Assembly (NCBI GenBank): GCA_000310025.1
Contig: FN649726.1
Coordinates: forward strand, 1,298,708-1,362,707
Source: Ectocarpus siliculosus
Taxonomy: Eukaryota; Sar; Phaeophyceae; Ectocarpales; Ectocarpaceae
Length of the DNA stretch: 64,000 nt
Reading direction: 5' to 3'
Part shown: positions 12,425 to 24,791 of the stretch, one piece after another
Layout of the letters: each line of letters begins with the position of its first letter
How positions within the stretch are numbered: position 1 is the stretch's first letter
Notes under the pieces: generated by a model
Databases searched by the model: none
What the model was told of the DNA's origin: nothing
Seen by the model: only the letters and a program-made list of their open reading frames with translations
Made by a program: the position numbers and the translations under genes

Positions 12425-15400
12425 CTAGGCTGCTGGCTGCTGCAGAGCCTCCTCGAGCCTGGCGAGAAGCTCGGCTTTGTTACCAGACACACGGAGCCCC
12501 CTGCCCTTGAGCTCGACCTTGAGGTCGGTAACCTGGCGTTTCGAGAGGAAAATAAACGGCATTTGTTTTCGGTCGGGCGTGCAATCTTTCCAATGGTACA
12601 AGGATGACCACCCCCAACAAGTCGAGCTGTTTCCCATGGTATCAAAGGTTTCGCCTACCAAAGAGAAGGAAGGGCCGTTCACATGGAAATCGTTGCTGCT
12701 TGCATGCGAACCAAAGATTTTCGGTGCCTGCAACGGATGCAGACAACTGCATGGCACACAAGGACGGCGACTTTAGATGCACAGTGACTACATACTGTAA
12801 CGAGGTTAGGGAGCCGCCCGACTACCCCCCCCTCTACCACTGTACGCGGAATACACCACTCTTAATGCTGAAATGGGAAGGTGGACATCAATTCTTGCTT
12901 GCTCTCCTCACCTTCATAGCCTTGAACCCCTCGAGTACCAGCTGCGCCTTGTTTGTGTCCTCCTCCCCTTGCTCAGAGATATCACCTCGTACCGCCTCGT
13001 CAGCGATTTCGGCGACGGTTTCGTCTGCTTCGGATCTGCCGTCTTCGGACGTTCGATCGTCTCCGTCGACTCCGGATACCGGTGAATCCCCAACTGCTCC
13101 TGTGACGTCTACCGACGTTGTTGCTGCCCCCGCCTCTCCATTTGTTTTGACTTCACCGGAACTAATGGCGCCAGCAAGCAAGACGTCGTCTGCCAGAAGG
13201 TCGAGATCACTGTCGCTAGCAAGCTCTTCCGTCTCGACCGCGAACCGTTGCCGCAGTTCCTCCAAGAAATCAGCTCCGGCTTCCTCCTCTCCATCCGCGG
13301 CCTTGCTTCCCCCCTTTCCCGACTTCCCCTGCGCGACGCCCCCACCCCCGCCGCCGCCGCCGTGGAGTGCCCCGCGAGACACCTTCTTAACGGCCCGCGA
13401 TTTGCGAGAAGAGGAATCACCATCACCCCGCAATGTTGTCGCAACGACGTCCTCGGCCTTGGTTCGCTCCTGAACGCGCGATCGGTCGTTTTTGCGACCA
13501 CCTCCACTTCGGCCGCCGCCGCCGCCCGAGATCTTGGCTTGGATGTACTCCACGCGCCGCTTCGTGACGGGCAGGCCCCTGCGGGCAGGAATCGGAGCAA
13601 ATTCCGTGCGGGTTGTGGAGGGTCGAGAGAGGCGGTGGTATCTCAAACGAAGCCGAACACTCCAAGTCGATAGTGTTCAGGGAAGAGAACTAGCTGCAAT
13701 TTGTTCGACAGCCTGTCTCTGCAAAACGCCCGCTGCCGGCGTGGTGGACAAACACCAGTAGGAACGCTGGTGCAGAGGCCACCGCACATCGACCCGCCCA
13801 CCCACCTACCTCGCACGCATTTCTCGGAACAGGTCCATGGCGCAGCCAAGATCCCTCGCGATCGACGCCGCGTCCACGGCAATGTGATAGGTAACCTGTT
13901 TCGCCACAGGGAGTGCAACCCAAAACACGGCCCGTGAACAAGTTGTTGCGAAGAAGAAAGATGGCAGGACCGCGAAGGACGGCCCAGGATGTTTTGACAA
14001 CTTTACGGGGTTTACCGGCGAGCGGTCAAGTTCGACACCAGAGATGCACCCAACTTGCCAAGCTCGAGTTTTCCACGCTGTCCAGAGACTCATTCACGAT
14101 TGTCCCGATTCGCCGAAAGTGCCAAGTAAACGCGTCGGCGGCGTGTCACTGTCACCGGATCTTACGCGCGCCTCTTCGCAATGCAGCCGAGACACCGAAG
14201 ACGACAGCACAGCACAGAACGAATCGAAACCGAATCGCCCATGCCATTTGTGATGCGAAGAACATACATAAACGAGTTACCTCATCTGCCTCGACGCCCT
14301 CTCTGTGCATCTCTTCCAGGAGGCTCAATACCTGCGGGTATGCGCACAACGCCGGTCACGGACAGGGCCAGGCCAAAGAAATTGAGAGCGCGGCTCAAAG
14401 TTATGCAACAGCAGCAATACTTTGGGGTCGTGGGGAAAAAAATTGCGCAATGGCCGTTTTTGCGAAAAACCATCTTGGCTGAACCGCGGCCATGCACATA
14501 CTCTCCCCACGTACATAACAGAAGGATCATCCATCTCCACAGTACTGTATATGATCACCTTGAAAGCACGTCCATGTGTAAGGAATGCGAGGCGCAGGAA
14601 AACATCATAACGTCAACCGGAAACGACGAATACGCCTCCTTGGGTAGAACACAAACAAGCTCGGAAATGGTAATAACTCTCCCGACTCAACTCGACCCGA
14701 CTCACATCCGGCAGACGACCAGCCTTGCCCAGAGCGAACATGGCCGCGCTGTAGCTGATACGGTTTGGCGTCACTCCCTGACCACGCATCTCGTTTAGTA
14801 GCCACTCCGCCTGCCTATCGTTCCCGGACCTTCCACACGCCGCCATGGCGTAGTTGTAAGTGATTGCCTTGGTTGGAGGGGTGGGTGGGTGGGGAGGGAG
14901 GGGACTCTTATGTTTTGCATGCTTTAGCAGTTAGACCATTGACCAGGTTGAAGAGGGGTGTGTGTGCTAAAATCAAAAACATGAAATATCTGTTATTCGC
15001 GTGAACTCGAAGGATGTACATACCTATCTCATACTTACGTGCGTGCTTTCATCGTTGACCACGCATCCCTCTCGACATGGAGCACCATTCCTGGTCGTCC
15101 TAAATCTCAATACTTGCTCGATGGGCCATTTCTTAAATGTGTGTGGGAATAGTTAAAATGTCAGAGTTGAACCACGCCACGGCGGCGTACTGCTGTCGCG
15201 AAAAAGCACCTCGGGAGCGATTCCCTCCTTGGACATGGTCTCGAGCCACTCGAGCGCCTTGTCCCCGTCCCCGTTCCTGGAACATGCCACGATCGCTCCC
15301 GTGTAACTCGTCGCGTCCCGTACCACGCCTGTTTTATTGGAGGGGCGGGTGGTCATTGTGCGGTCGTCAAGAGAACGAACGAGAGAACGCGAATACAGAG

Positions 15401-18400
15401 GCAAGAAAACACTCATAGGCACGCCCATACGAACTGACCTTCGCACCAGTGTAGTCTGCAACAGACTCGCCCCCTTGAAGGAAAACATGCAACATCAGAC
15501 AGAAAAAATAGTATGGAGATAAAACAGAGATGTTAATTAAATATCCACCACGCAAAATGTCGACACCGTCGGCTTAGACTACCAGGAGACAGCGAGTGAT
15601 TGCACCCGCCCTAGACCGGCTTTCGCATCTCGATTACTCCTTAACAAAGAGGGTGCCACTGCCGGAAAAGGGTGGGCTTGAAAGATCTCTTGCTTGGACG
15701 TATCGGTTGATCGGTTTCGATAGCACCCTCTTGATTGCGTAGCAATTGAATGCCACGAAAGTCGGTCTAGTGGGGGTGCGATCACTCCCCGTCTCACGGC
15801 ATTAGTCGCAGGGTCACTGTGTGACGCAGCCCAACGAACATCATCCGTTTGTCCACCTGGTGAAACACGATCGCACGCCACAGTCACCTCCGAGACTTTA
15901 GCCAAGAGACCACACCGCCATGGCGACAACACAAAGACTCCACACGAAATTTCCGGAGAAACGAAATTCCCTCTCTGATCGTCTTGTGGTCACCGGTCTC
16001 TCCCATCTTCCGGAGGAGCTTCTCGGCCACCTTGGGCTTTCCCGCGCGGCCGCAGGCATCGAGCGCCGAATTGTACACCACTGTGTTGGGCTCCACACCC
16101 GCCTCCTGCATCTCCTGCCGTGCCCCAACCCCGGTTCCAATTCACAGGGATGAAAACAAGAAGCGAGAACCAAGGGGCGGGCAAACGTCGGAACAAGCCG
16201 AAGAATGTTAGGTTGGTCGATAGCCAATATCCCGGTCGGCAAGTGCCAAGAACGAGGTCGAGGAATTGCGTCCACGCGGCCTGGCTAGTCGGTCTCTCGA
16301 TGCCCGCCTCCTGTCATGCGCCTTTTCTCCTACAGGCAGTAGGCCGCAAGTAAGAATCGGGCGCCAGGCTCAACTTCTCATTTCGTCGCCACTGTCGAGC
16401 ACAGATTATTATTAAGATATTAGTGTAGGTTCCACCGATGAAGCTGTGTTTCTTAACTTTATTATTGTTTGCGAAAAATTGAGCCGGTGTTTCATAACGG
16501 AACGCATGATTTTTGCGGGCCCGTACCGTACAACTACAGTCAAGGTTCTGTACTACGTTTCTTATCGCAGCCCATAAAAAAACACTATTAGCAAAATCGA
16601 AGGCACGCCAACATGCCGGTTGAATCTGCGTGCGCCTAAGCCGTGCAAAAAAATCCGTTGGTATTCTCTGAGTGACAGTCACCGCTATCGCAAACTGGTC
16701 GTTGGGAAAGCTCGTGCCGTCCCATTGCGATCAAGTAAGCGCGAGTTCAACCTTGAAGACGAAACCCATCGACGAGAGGTGCCGCCATTGTCTCGCTTGT
16801 CAATAAATCTGGCAACATATGGGGTCGAGAACAACAGGCTCCTTGCAATAGAACCGCTTCATATTGATAGCACTCTTGAACGGTGACGAAATCCGTTGCT
16901 ACCTCTTGGTGAACTTCAGCTCTACCAGTAACCGAAGACGGAGGGACCGTACGACCTACACGCAAGAAACACGGCCCGCTGCAGAATCAACTTTGACGCA
17001 CCAACCGCCGTCCGCGTCTCAGAAATGTTTACTTTGATGTCCACACCGCACCTTGAGTAGCTTCAGCGCCCCCTTGACGTCTCCAGCTTTGGCGCAAGCG
17101 CTCACAGCAGTCCCGTAGCTGACCACGTCCATGCCTATGCCGCGGCTCTTCATCTCGTCGGAGAGGGAGGCCGTGTTCCGAGGGTCCCCCGCTGCCGCGA
17201 ACCCCTGGTAAAAAAAGAAAGCTGAGCCGTGAATGGTGATAAACACAAAAGGTGGGGGTGCACTCATAGTCGTGTATGCCGTAGTCGTTAGACCATTGAC
17301 CTCGCATCCCTACAAAGCCGGGACAGAGCACGCCGGGTTCTCACCGGACCAGGCTCTCACATCACCAAGCGCGAAGCGCCGTGAGGTATTCGGCGAGTCG
17401 CATGAAGGGTGCGCTGCCTCCTGCTAAGGGTGTTCAGCATTTTGTGCTTACTTCCTTGCATACGGATGACAGCTGCGCATGACATATTTTAATTATCTGG
17501 GGCTTTCACTTCCAGAGACAGTTATAAGCACTGTGTAACTGCCTCGAGGGTGCTTGACTAATTGAACACAACGTGGTACGATTATCCCTTTTGCGCGGAG
17601 TGAGGGTTCTCGACCCCGCACAACATGATCTACTCGACCACTATGCATGGTTACTGCACAAAAACAAAAAAACAAAACAAGGCCAAAAAACTCAGGTAAC
17701 CTGGTTGCCGAGCTCATGAAGTGATCGCCCTGTTTATCAACATCATTGAAAAGCGACGAAAACAAACCCAACCCCGACGGCAAACACCGGGGGGGAGGGC
17801 GTTAAAAAGAGCACCGAAGGAGGGGCTCGAACCCTCGACCACAAGATTAAGAGTCTTGCGCTCTACCGACTGAGCTACTCCGGCTGTTGCTTGACAGTCG
17901 GGGGCAGGGGGACCTAATAAATGGAAGAAGTTTACCGAATAATAGTGGTGAAAAAAGGGAGACTGCAGAAAACGGGAAAAAATCGGGGAAAAAAAGAAGC
18001 AAAACCAACGAGACGAGAGGACAACCTTCGAAACGAGAAGAAATCGACCAAAACCATAAAAAAAAAATCGACATACGACAGAGTGCGTGATGATGCCAGG
18101 TCCCCATCCAGCCGGAAGTTGTGTGTTTGGTAGATGCCTTGTAACGAAAAAGTGCAAAAGTTGCACAACAAATAGCAGGTTCGGGTGGGGTGACCTCATG
18201 TCGAGGCACCGCTGACACTCAGGAAACCACCACAAAAGAGACGAATAAGACAGAAAAACAAGGCGAAAAACGAGAATAATAATAAGGCCAGCAAAGGCAA
18301 GGAAAGAGAGGAAAGCACGCAAGGCGAAAGACATTGATCGACGGCCTGCTTTCGGCCGTGGTGTGCGGGCTTCTCCGAACAAGACGCAGCAGCTGCACGA

Positions 18401-21400
18401 AAAAACGCGTTTTAAACTGTGTACCTACAGAGAACAACGTGTGTGTGTGTGTAGTGGTCTCCTTCGCACAACGTACGCACCTACGTGCAAACCTCAATAG
18501 GGGCAGCGCAATCGATGCCGGGAGAGAAGGCAAATCATTACAACCGCGACGACAAAAAAAGGAGCCTACAAGGTGTTGACCTCTGGCATTCGCTGCGGCA
18601 GGGGTCGCAAGTGTAGTAAACCTCTATTTTGACATAGAGGACGAGAGCGCCCCGCCGGTGCGCACACGCCAAGCCCGAACACACAAAGGTAATCTGGCAA
18701 AAGGAGTTGCAGAGAATCTCAACACGTTTATTTTCAAGAAAGCATGAAGGCGCACAAAGCAGAAACCGTTGGCACGTACCTGCATCGCTGCGTTGAAGCT
18801 GAAATTGTCCGGCTTGAGCCCTCTCTCGGACATCTCGTTCAGCAGAGCTCTGCCCCAGGACAAGACAGCACGGCGTCATCCAGAAAGGGCAGCAATATAA
18901 TGAATTGATGGAAGACTCCGGTACATCGCAGGAGAAAGGAGAACCGGCTCGTCTCGTTAAAGAAAACGTTGTGGTAACCTCATTCAAAGGAAAGCTCCAG
19001 CTCAGCAACAGGAAGGAACCAACCTACACCTAAAGGTCGTCAAACGACCATAGAAAATAGCAAAAGGGGTGTTCATCACCCAAAAGCCCCCCCCCAAAAA
19101 AAGACCATACGAGGTCAATGATCTAACGACTACGGCATGCACGACTATGAGTACACCCCCCCCCAAAAAAATACCATACAGCAGCGAAGCTAGCACCATG
19201 ATACAACGCACGGAATGCGTGGTTTACAGGGCGACACTGCTGAGAGTAATATTTTCACAACAAAAAAACGGAACACCATAAATGTTGTGAAGAATCACGG
19301 AGCCCCATTTCACCTTGGGCCTGCTGTGTATGTTAACCCCCATCCCTCACCCAACCCCTCCCCTCTCACCCACCCCCCTCCCCTCACTTCGCTTCTCGTG
19401 CCCTGCCGGCCCTGGAGAGGCCGGAGATGGCGGAGTTGAACGTGACGGTGTTGGGCTTTACCCCGTAAGCTTTTTCCATTCCACGGAGAAGCTTCAGGGC
19501 CTCGTCGGGGGCATCTCCCTGCCGTTGCACGACACCAAATACGAAGAAAAAAACGGTTTAAAAAAATGGTTACTGTATTCGCTTCTGTCGCCCAATCAGC
19601 AGGACAACACCCTATTCCGATACACACGAAACTCTTTCAAATCGACCGAAGTCTTGCTGTCGTTCCGTTCGGGTTTCGCCGGGGCCACCTCCGTGGAGTA
19701 CCGCTGAAAACACACGAGAAAAAAGTTGCATTTCTCAAAACAACCCCTGTCCCGTTGTCTCGAAGTAAAGAAAAACAGGAGGGTTGTCACAATTACAAAC
19801 ACAACGACAGACAACTCAACGGTTACCAAATGTTCAGGCCAACTTCACGTTTGAGCGAAAAGGTTGGTTGACACTACAGCCAACTTGGTAACCTACCAAC
19901 CACATTGCAGGGGTTGTCACCCTGGCACTTTTACTTTCACGCGGACAACGTTGCGTCAATGGCAGCACGTTTTAGGCGAAAGGGCGTCAAAAAAACAAAC
20001 AAAGGGCAAACCTAGCCTCGTTTGGCCGTACCTACCTCTCTGGGGGGGGGGGCAGGCAGGCGACAACGCGGCTTTTAGTTTGTTGTGGGTTTGGTAATCG
20101 CGGGCGGCGGGGGGGGGGAAGGGTAACACTGGCCTCCCAACAGTCACGGCGTTGAACCCGCACCACTTGGGAAACCTCATCGCGAACAAAGGAAACAGGA
20201 GAGGAATTCGCCGGAATGACGACTAGGGACATGAGCCCTCGGCATCCGCCACCACCACAAACACAACCGCCGCGCGACAGATCTGCATACTTCCACGTGT
20301 GTCAACGAGACGGTTGTGATCATCGCACGAGATGGCCACAAATCGTAAAGACAAGGCGACAGCACCAGAGAGAGGTCCAAGCATGTACATCGTGCGTGAC
20401 CACAAAAAACAAGCACGAAGAAGCTGCATCGCTAGTTCGAGAGCACATTCCCTGCGCGTGATCCCCAAGTTACCTTTCCACACGCGTCGACGGCGGCGTT
20501 GAGCACAACGTCGTTCGGCGGCACGCCGTCCTCCCTCATGTCTGCCAGGAGCCGCATGGCCGACCTCGGGTCGTGCGCTCTAGCACAAGCGGTGATCGCA
20601 GAGGCGTAGCACTGGGAGTTCGGGCTGGGCGCGGCGCAAAAGAGAAGAAATCGAGGGGGGGGGGGGGGCGGAGGGGAAACATAAACGTGCTTGAGGAGGG
20701 ACATACGGGGCTACGTATATCACGTGCTGCTTGCGTACAATCTTTCAGCCATTTGCATCACCCGACACTCTCACGCATCATCCCTAGCGCCGTCCGCACT
20801 CTCCTGTTCCTATCAAAATACTCTCAACCGTCAACGCAACCGGAACCCAACCGGCACCCAACCGGAACCGGAACCAAACCACGCAAAAAATATTACACTT
20901 GGGCCATCCGATGGATCGATCCGAGCCTTGTCGGAACCAGAACCAGCAGAGACCCGCTCACCTCGGCCCTTCGCGTCGCATCTCCTGGATCAATTCCAGG
21001 GCCTTTTCGTGGGCACGGGTCGGCTTCGGGTCGGCCACGGCAGAAGCAATAGGCTTGTCTCCTCCTTCTCCTCCTCCTCCTATCGAAGTTTGACAGCAGC
21101 GGTGCGCGCAAAGACATCGTGTCCGCAAGCAACAACGGATGCTTGAGCTCCGTACGGAACTCGACGAGCGTGCCTCGAGAAGACAGTCAAAGTGTTTCGC
21201 TAGTTCCGACAGCGATGTGTGCTTGTGATCAGCCTACAAAGGAGGTCCGAGCATAGGAGGAAAAAAACGAGATGCCTTCAAGGGCCCTCTGCAGCACGTC
21301 ACAAGAGAAGTCCTTTGGCTTCGGAAAGACGACTCTCCCAACTACCATTAATTCTCACAAATAAGAAAGACAAGTTTCGCGCTAAACAGCAGTGTCGCGT

Positions 21401-24400
21401 GTTACTAGACGACGCGCTGCCATCCTTCACCTCAATCATCAGGCAAAAAAAACGTCCGTCGCATCCGCCGTTTGCTTGCCGTCCAAAACCTCAACCTTCG
21501 CTCCTATCCCAACGAACGGTAAGACGTAGGGTTCCAACCAAACCCTCTCGTTTATCACCTATCCCGTGAGAAAAGAGAAAAAGTACCGTACGAACACACG
21601 TAACGAAGAGTTACAGTAGCACACGAACGAGAAGAAAAAAAACGCGTCCTGCTCCTTACCGCCGCCGCCGCCTCCCTCGTCGGCCCCTTTCCTGCCCCAG
21701 GTGCTCCGATTCTGCGTGCCGGCGACCTCTCCCAGCGCGAAGATGGCAGAGCCGAAGCAAACCACATCGGGCTTCACTCGCCTGGTCGGCATCTCCGTTA
21801 GTAGCGCCACTGCCTGCGGTTTCAATTCATATCACAATATGGTGGCAGTACATCACTTTTCTGTGTCTTACAGGCAGCGGCCTACAAGAGTATCGGTTCC
21901 GACCATATGCTTAATAAACCACGGGTACGGCAGACGCTTGACTTTCTTGCATGACGCGAAGGTCAGGGGTAAGTCTACTACGTACGAAGTAGGATCTAGA
22001 GTGGGGTTCTGCGCTGACGCTCAACGCTCTCTCATTTTTTTCGTATGTCTCAAGCCTCGCCAACAGGGGCATCACGCTTTCAATCTACCGACTCCTCCCA
22101 CGGAACGACCGCCACATCACACGGTGCGACTTAAGGTACCCACCCACCCCCATGTGCAGACCCCACCTCGTACCACATGCAACGACGAGCACCCGCAAAT
22201 AACAGTAAACTAGGGCTCTCGGCCTTCAACACGGCAGGTTCACGTAACACGGATGATGCTCAATAGCGGCGGCAGTGAAACGCCTTGGCACAGATCCAAT
22301 CAATAACGCCAAAACCCTTGTCCAACTCCCGACAGGGCGGGAGGGGGGTTATAGTAATGGATGGGGGGTATCCCCTTTGTACCGCCGTGCGGGTGTGTTG
22401 GGGAGGGGCTTGTACACACGCTCTCATATCTACGGAAAAGGAGTTTCGGCCACTATTTCTGCTCCACGCAGACACCTCGCCGGCATCTCTCACCTCGACG
22501 GGTCTCCCGGCCTTTCCGCAGGCGTTAATGGTCGCGGCGTAGGCGAACGCGTCGGGCCTGTCGCTGCCGTCACCACCCTTTCCCATGCCGTCTAGCACCT
22601 CCACCGCCTCCCTCCATTTTCCCGCTTGGCCCAAGCAGGTGATAGCCACGCTGCGGTCATCGTTCGTGGGGTTGTGTAGAGCGCGCGGAGGATGGGTCAA
22701 TGTTATCAGGGTTTGCTGTGTCTCAATGTGCGCTGTCAACATCTAGTGCTCTGGTTTTCGCATAGATCGGTAAACCGGATTCCGCATAAACGTGAAGTTC
22801 AATTGGAGACTCACGTGCACACAATGGCGTTCTTGGGCCCTTCTTCGAGCGCCTCCAGCATGCCCTCGAAGTCCCTGGCTTTCGCGAGCTCCTTGATTCT
22901 AGCCGCCAGCATCTTGCCTTTCTCCACCTTTCGAGAACACACGACCAAAGCAGGCCAAGTTAACAAATAGGCCATGGGGGGAAAAATGATTCTGATTCGG
23001 CTTGTCGCGACAAGCAAAGGGAAAGATTAGGAAGGGGCCACGCGCGAACCTTTTCTTCTTGAGCCTGTTGCCGGCGGGAGAGCGACCCCCGGTATTTCTT
23101 CATCGAAGATTGCGAACACATTGGATGGTAGGTTCCCACGCACGTGGCTATTCACCCTACCCCAACCGCAACCCTAGTCAATATTGTCGGACACAGCAGC
23201 AGCGCCGACGCTACAAAAGCACCGGAAAATAACTACTGCAGTCTCGTATTGCCGTCCCTGCCGAGCCCTGCGTTTGTGGGCCTCTGGGCACGCTCGAAGC
23301 AAACGGTAGTACCAGAGGTTCTTGCACCGCACTCTTTGACACATGGAACCGGTTCGACCCTTACATCTCTGCTGCTGTGATTAGCCCGCCAGACTGCTCA
23401 CTGCTCACTCGTTTTCACTTCGTATAACTGCTGTGCTGCAGGCTCTATATCCAGGCAACAGCAACTATTCGGCGGCCTTCCTCGTGTCTGCCACGCTCGC
23501 GGCGAACACCGCATGGCACGTGGCAAACGCGTCATGACACACCGCACCTGGCGCCTGTTCCCCTATCATACATGAGACGACCAAGTTGACCTGTTTTATT
23601 CTCGCTTATAACAAACACGCTCATCTCTTCCATGAATAAGAGTCTGGGATCGAATGGCAACGAATCCATCGCGTCAGCGGAAACTACCTGTTTTTCTACC
23701 ATTCGTTGAGCGCCGAGCAGCATGTATCGGTATCTCCCTGCTGGGGTGAACCTTAACCTTTTGCGGCCGACAGCGACGGGGGCGGGGGGACCACGCACAG
23801 CCGCACAAGCAAGGAACTCTCTCGCTCATTCAAGAACAATCCCCAAGGGCAACCGTCCCTGCGATGGAATTGATTGACCGGCTACCGCGCGCACACGAGC
23901 CTAAGAAGATTGGCCTGCCCGATCGCTATCGGTCGATGCACTCACTGCTTGCAGGGAGTGCGTGCGGAAGTTGACGTTTGCTTCTGCGGTCGCTAACCGG
24001 GCTAAACAACATGAAACATGAACACAACAGCATGTCTCTCACCGTCTGCGGATCAAGCCGGCCCCAGCCAGCACCTCCTCTTCCCCTTCCGCCACCACCC
24101 CTCCCGAATCTACCACGCCCTCCCCCCCGACTAAACCGCCCGCCGCCGCCACCCCACCTCTCCTCCCCTGTCCGGCCACCCCGGCTGAAGTAGCTGTCGC
24201 GGCCACCGCCGCCGCCCCTTCCTCTGCCGCCTCTGCCGCTCGCCGCAGAAGACCCTTGCCACTCTTCCCTCGCCCTTCCCCTCCCACCACCCCGGTTCCC
24301 TCTTCCCCGTCCTCCTCTGCCAGAAAATCTCCCCCCTCGTCCTCCCCGTCTCGGCTCTCGGCTGCCGCTGCTGCCGTCGGCGTAGTCGTAGCCGCTCTCG

Positions 24401-24597
24401 CCCCCCCATGACCCAACCCTCGTTGCAGTGCTGCGGATGCTGGAGCTCGAGAATAAACGTGGTGTTGCTGGCGTGGTCGCCGCGAAAGCGGTCGTGGTAA
24501 GAGGTTGCGTGACCCATCGTCCGGCTTCTTGCACTACAGCGGCAGCCGTGTTGCCTCCTGGAACGACACCCATGATAATGTCTGCTGTTGTGGTCAT
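12425..24597 (-). CDS. Pentatricopeptide-repeat protein with RGG-rich N-terminus and C-terminal SAP domain
   Basis: Probable organellar RNA-binding protein of 956 residues. Exons: 24043-24597, 23050-23097, 22815-22927, 22494-22650, 21727-21813, 20962-21053, 20474-20624, 19388-19518, 18780-18849, 17052-17204, 15994-16114, 15210-15328, 14706-14867, 14281-14331, 13810-13895, 12912-13578, 12425-12532; phases agree throughout. Residues 1-60 are Ser/Thr/Ala/Arg-rich with RLFSSSS, like a targeting peptide. An RGG/Gly-rich stretch follows to about 185. PPR motifs run from about 230 to 700, for example VKPNTVTFNSAISGLSRAGR, VEPNTVVYNSALDACGRAGK and VTPNRISYSAAMFALGKAGR. Next come a basic and then acidic linker (exon 16) and a SAP domain in the last exon (LKVELKGRGLRVSGNKAELL). 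SAP domains bind nucleic acid. The 23050-23097 and 20962-21053 boundaries are the least certain. An in-frame ATG also exists at 24804, but it would overlap the urease start. Confidence 0.92.
15594..15787. mobile_element. MITE-like element, copy E (194 bp, clear terminal inverted repeats)
   Basis: The left end GAGTGATTGCACCC and the right end, read in reverse, GAGTGATCGCACCC start inverted repeats of about 32 bases that both continue with CTAGACCG and CTTTCG. Inner parts of both arms again share GAGGGTGC. It has no coding capacity and lies in a PPR-gene intron. No obvious target-site duplication was seen. Confidence 0.8.
17251..17605 (+). repeat. Dispersed repeat family 2, long copy
   Basis: It begins with a G-rich tract and GCACTCATAGTCGTGTATGC, passes through CCATTGACCTCGCATCCC and CCGGACCAGGCTCTCACATC, and reaches GTGTAACTGCCTCGAG and TTGCGCGGAGT. 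A collinear copy of about 340 bp lies at 46681-47020, and an inverted end fragment at 19103-19164. It lies antisense within a PPR-gene intron. No open frame or class-defining end was recognised. Confidence 0.85.
17812..17884 (-). tRNA. tRNA-Lys (anticodon CTT), nested in a PPR-gene intron
   Basis: The 73-nt minus-strand cloverleaf closes fully: acceptor GCCGGAG with CUUCGGU, D arm GCUC/GAGC, anticodon stem CAAGA/UCUUG with loop CUCUUAA (anticodon CUU), T arm GAGGG/CCCUC with loop UUCGAGC, and discriminator G. CCA is not encoded, as expected for a eukaryotic nuclear gene. A T5 run (17806-17810) just downstream fits a pol III terminator. It sits in the 17205-18779 intron in the same orientation as the host gene. 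Confidence 0.97.
19103..19164 (-). repeat. Dispersed repeat family 2, inverted end fragment between direct repeats
   Basis: Its reverse complement matches the first 60 or so bases of the 17251 copy. It is bracketed by 24-bp direct repeats made of C9, A7, one variable base and ACCATAC (19087-19110 and 19156-19179). It lies in a PPR-gene intron. Confidence 0.7.
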
Positions 24598-24791
24598 GTT
24601 CTTGCGAAGCAAAGACGCCGTGAGGGGGTACGTCGTTTCATAGCAGGCACCCTGCGGAACCTTCTCCTGCTTGCTTGGCTTTTGGGACTCATGTGCGGCG
24701 AGTTTAGCAGAGGACGGCAGGACAGAGCAACGCTCTGCACCGTACACCGCAGTTCCGACACTCCTGTCACAAGAGAAATAAGGGGCGAACG
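24598..24791. promoter_or_regulatory. Divergent intergenic region shared by the PPR and urease genes
   Basis: Only 194 bp separate the two chosen start codons, so both promoters and both 5' UTRs must lie here, overlap the genes, or sit upstream of unseen exons. No TATA box is evident. This is inference from gene placement, not from a recognised motif. Confidence 0.55.

Noticed and set aside
23532-23798. Extra PPR-gene exon on the minus strand
   Set aside because: The frame has no PPR-like sequence, and the flanking exons (24043 and 23097) already join in phase without it.
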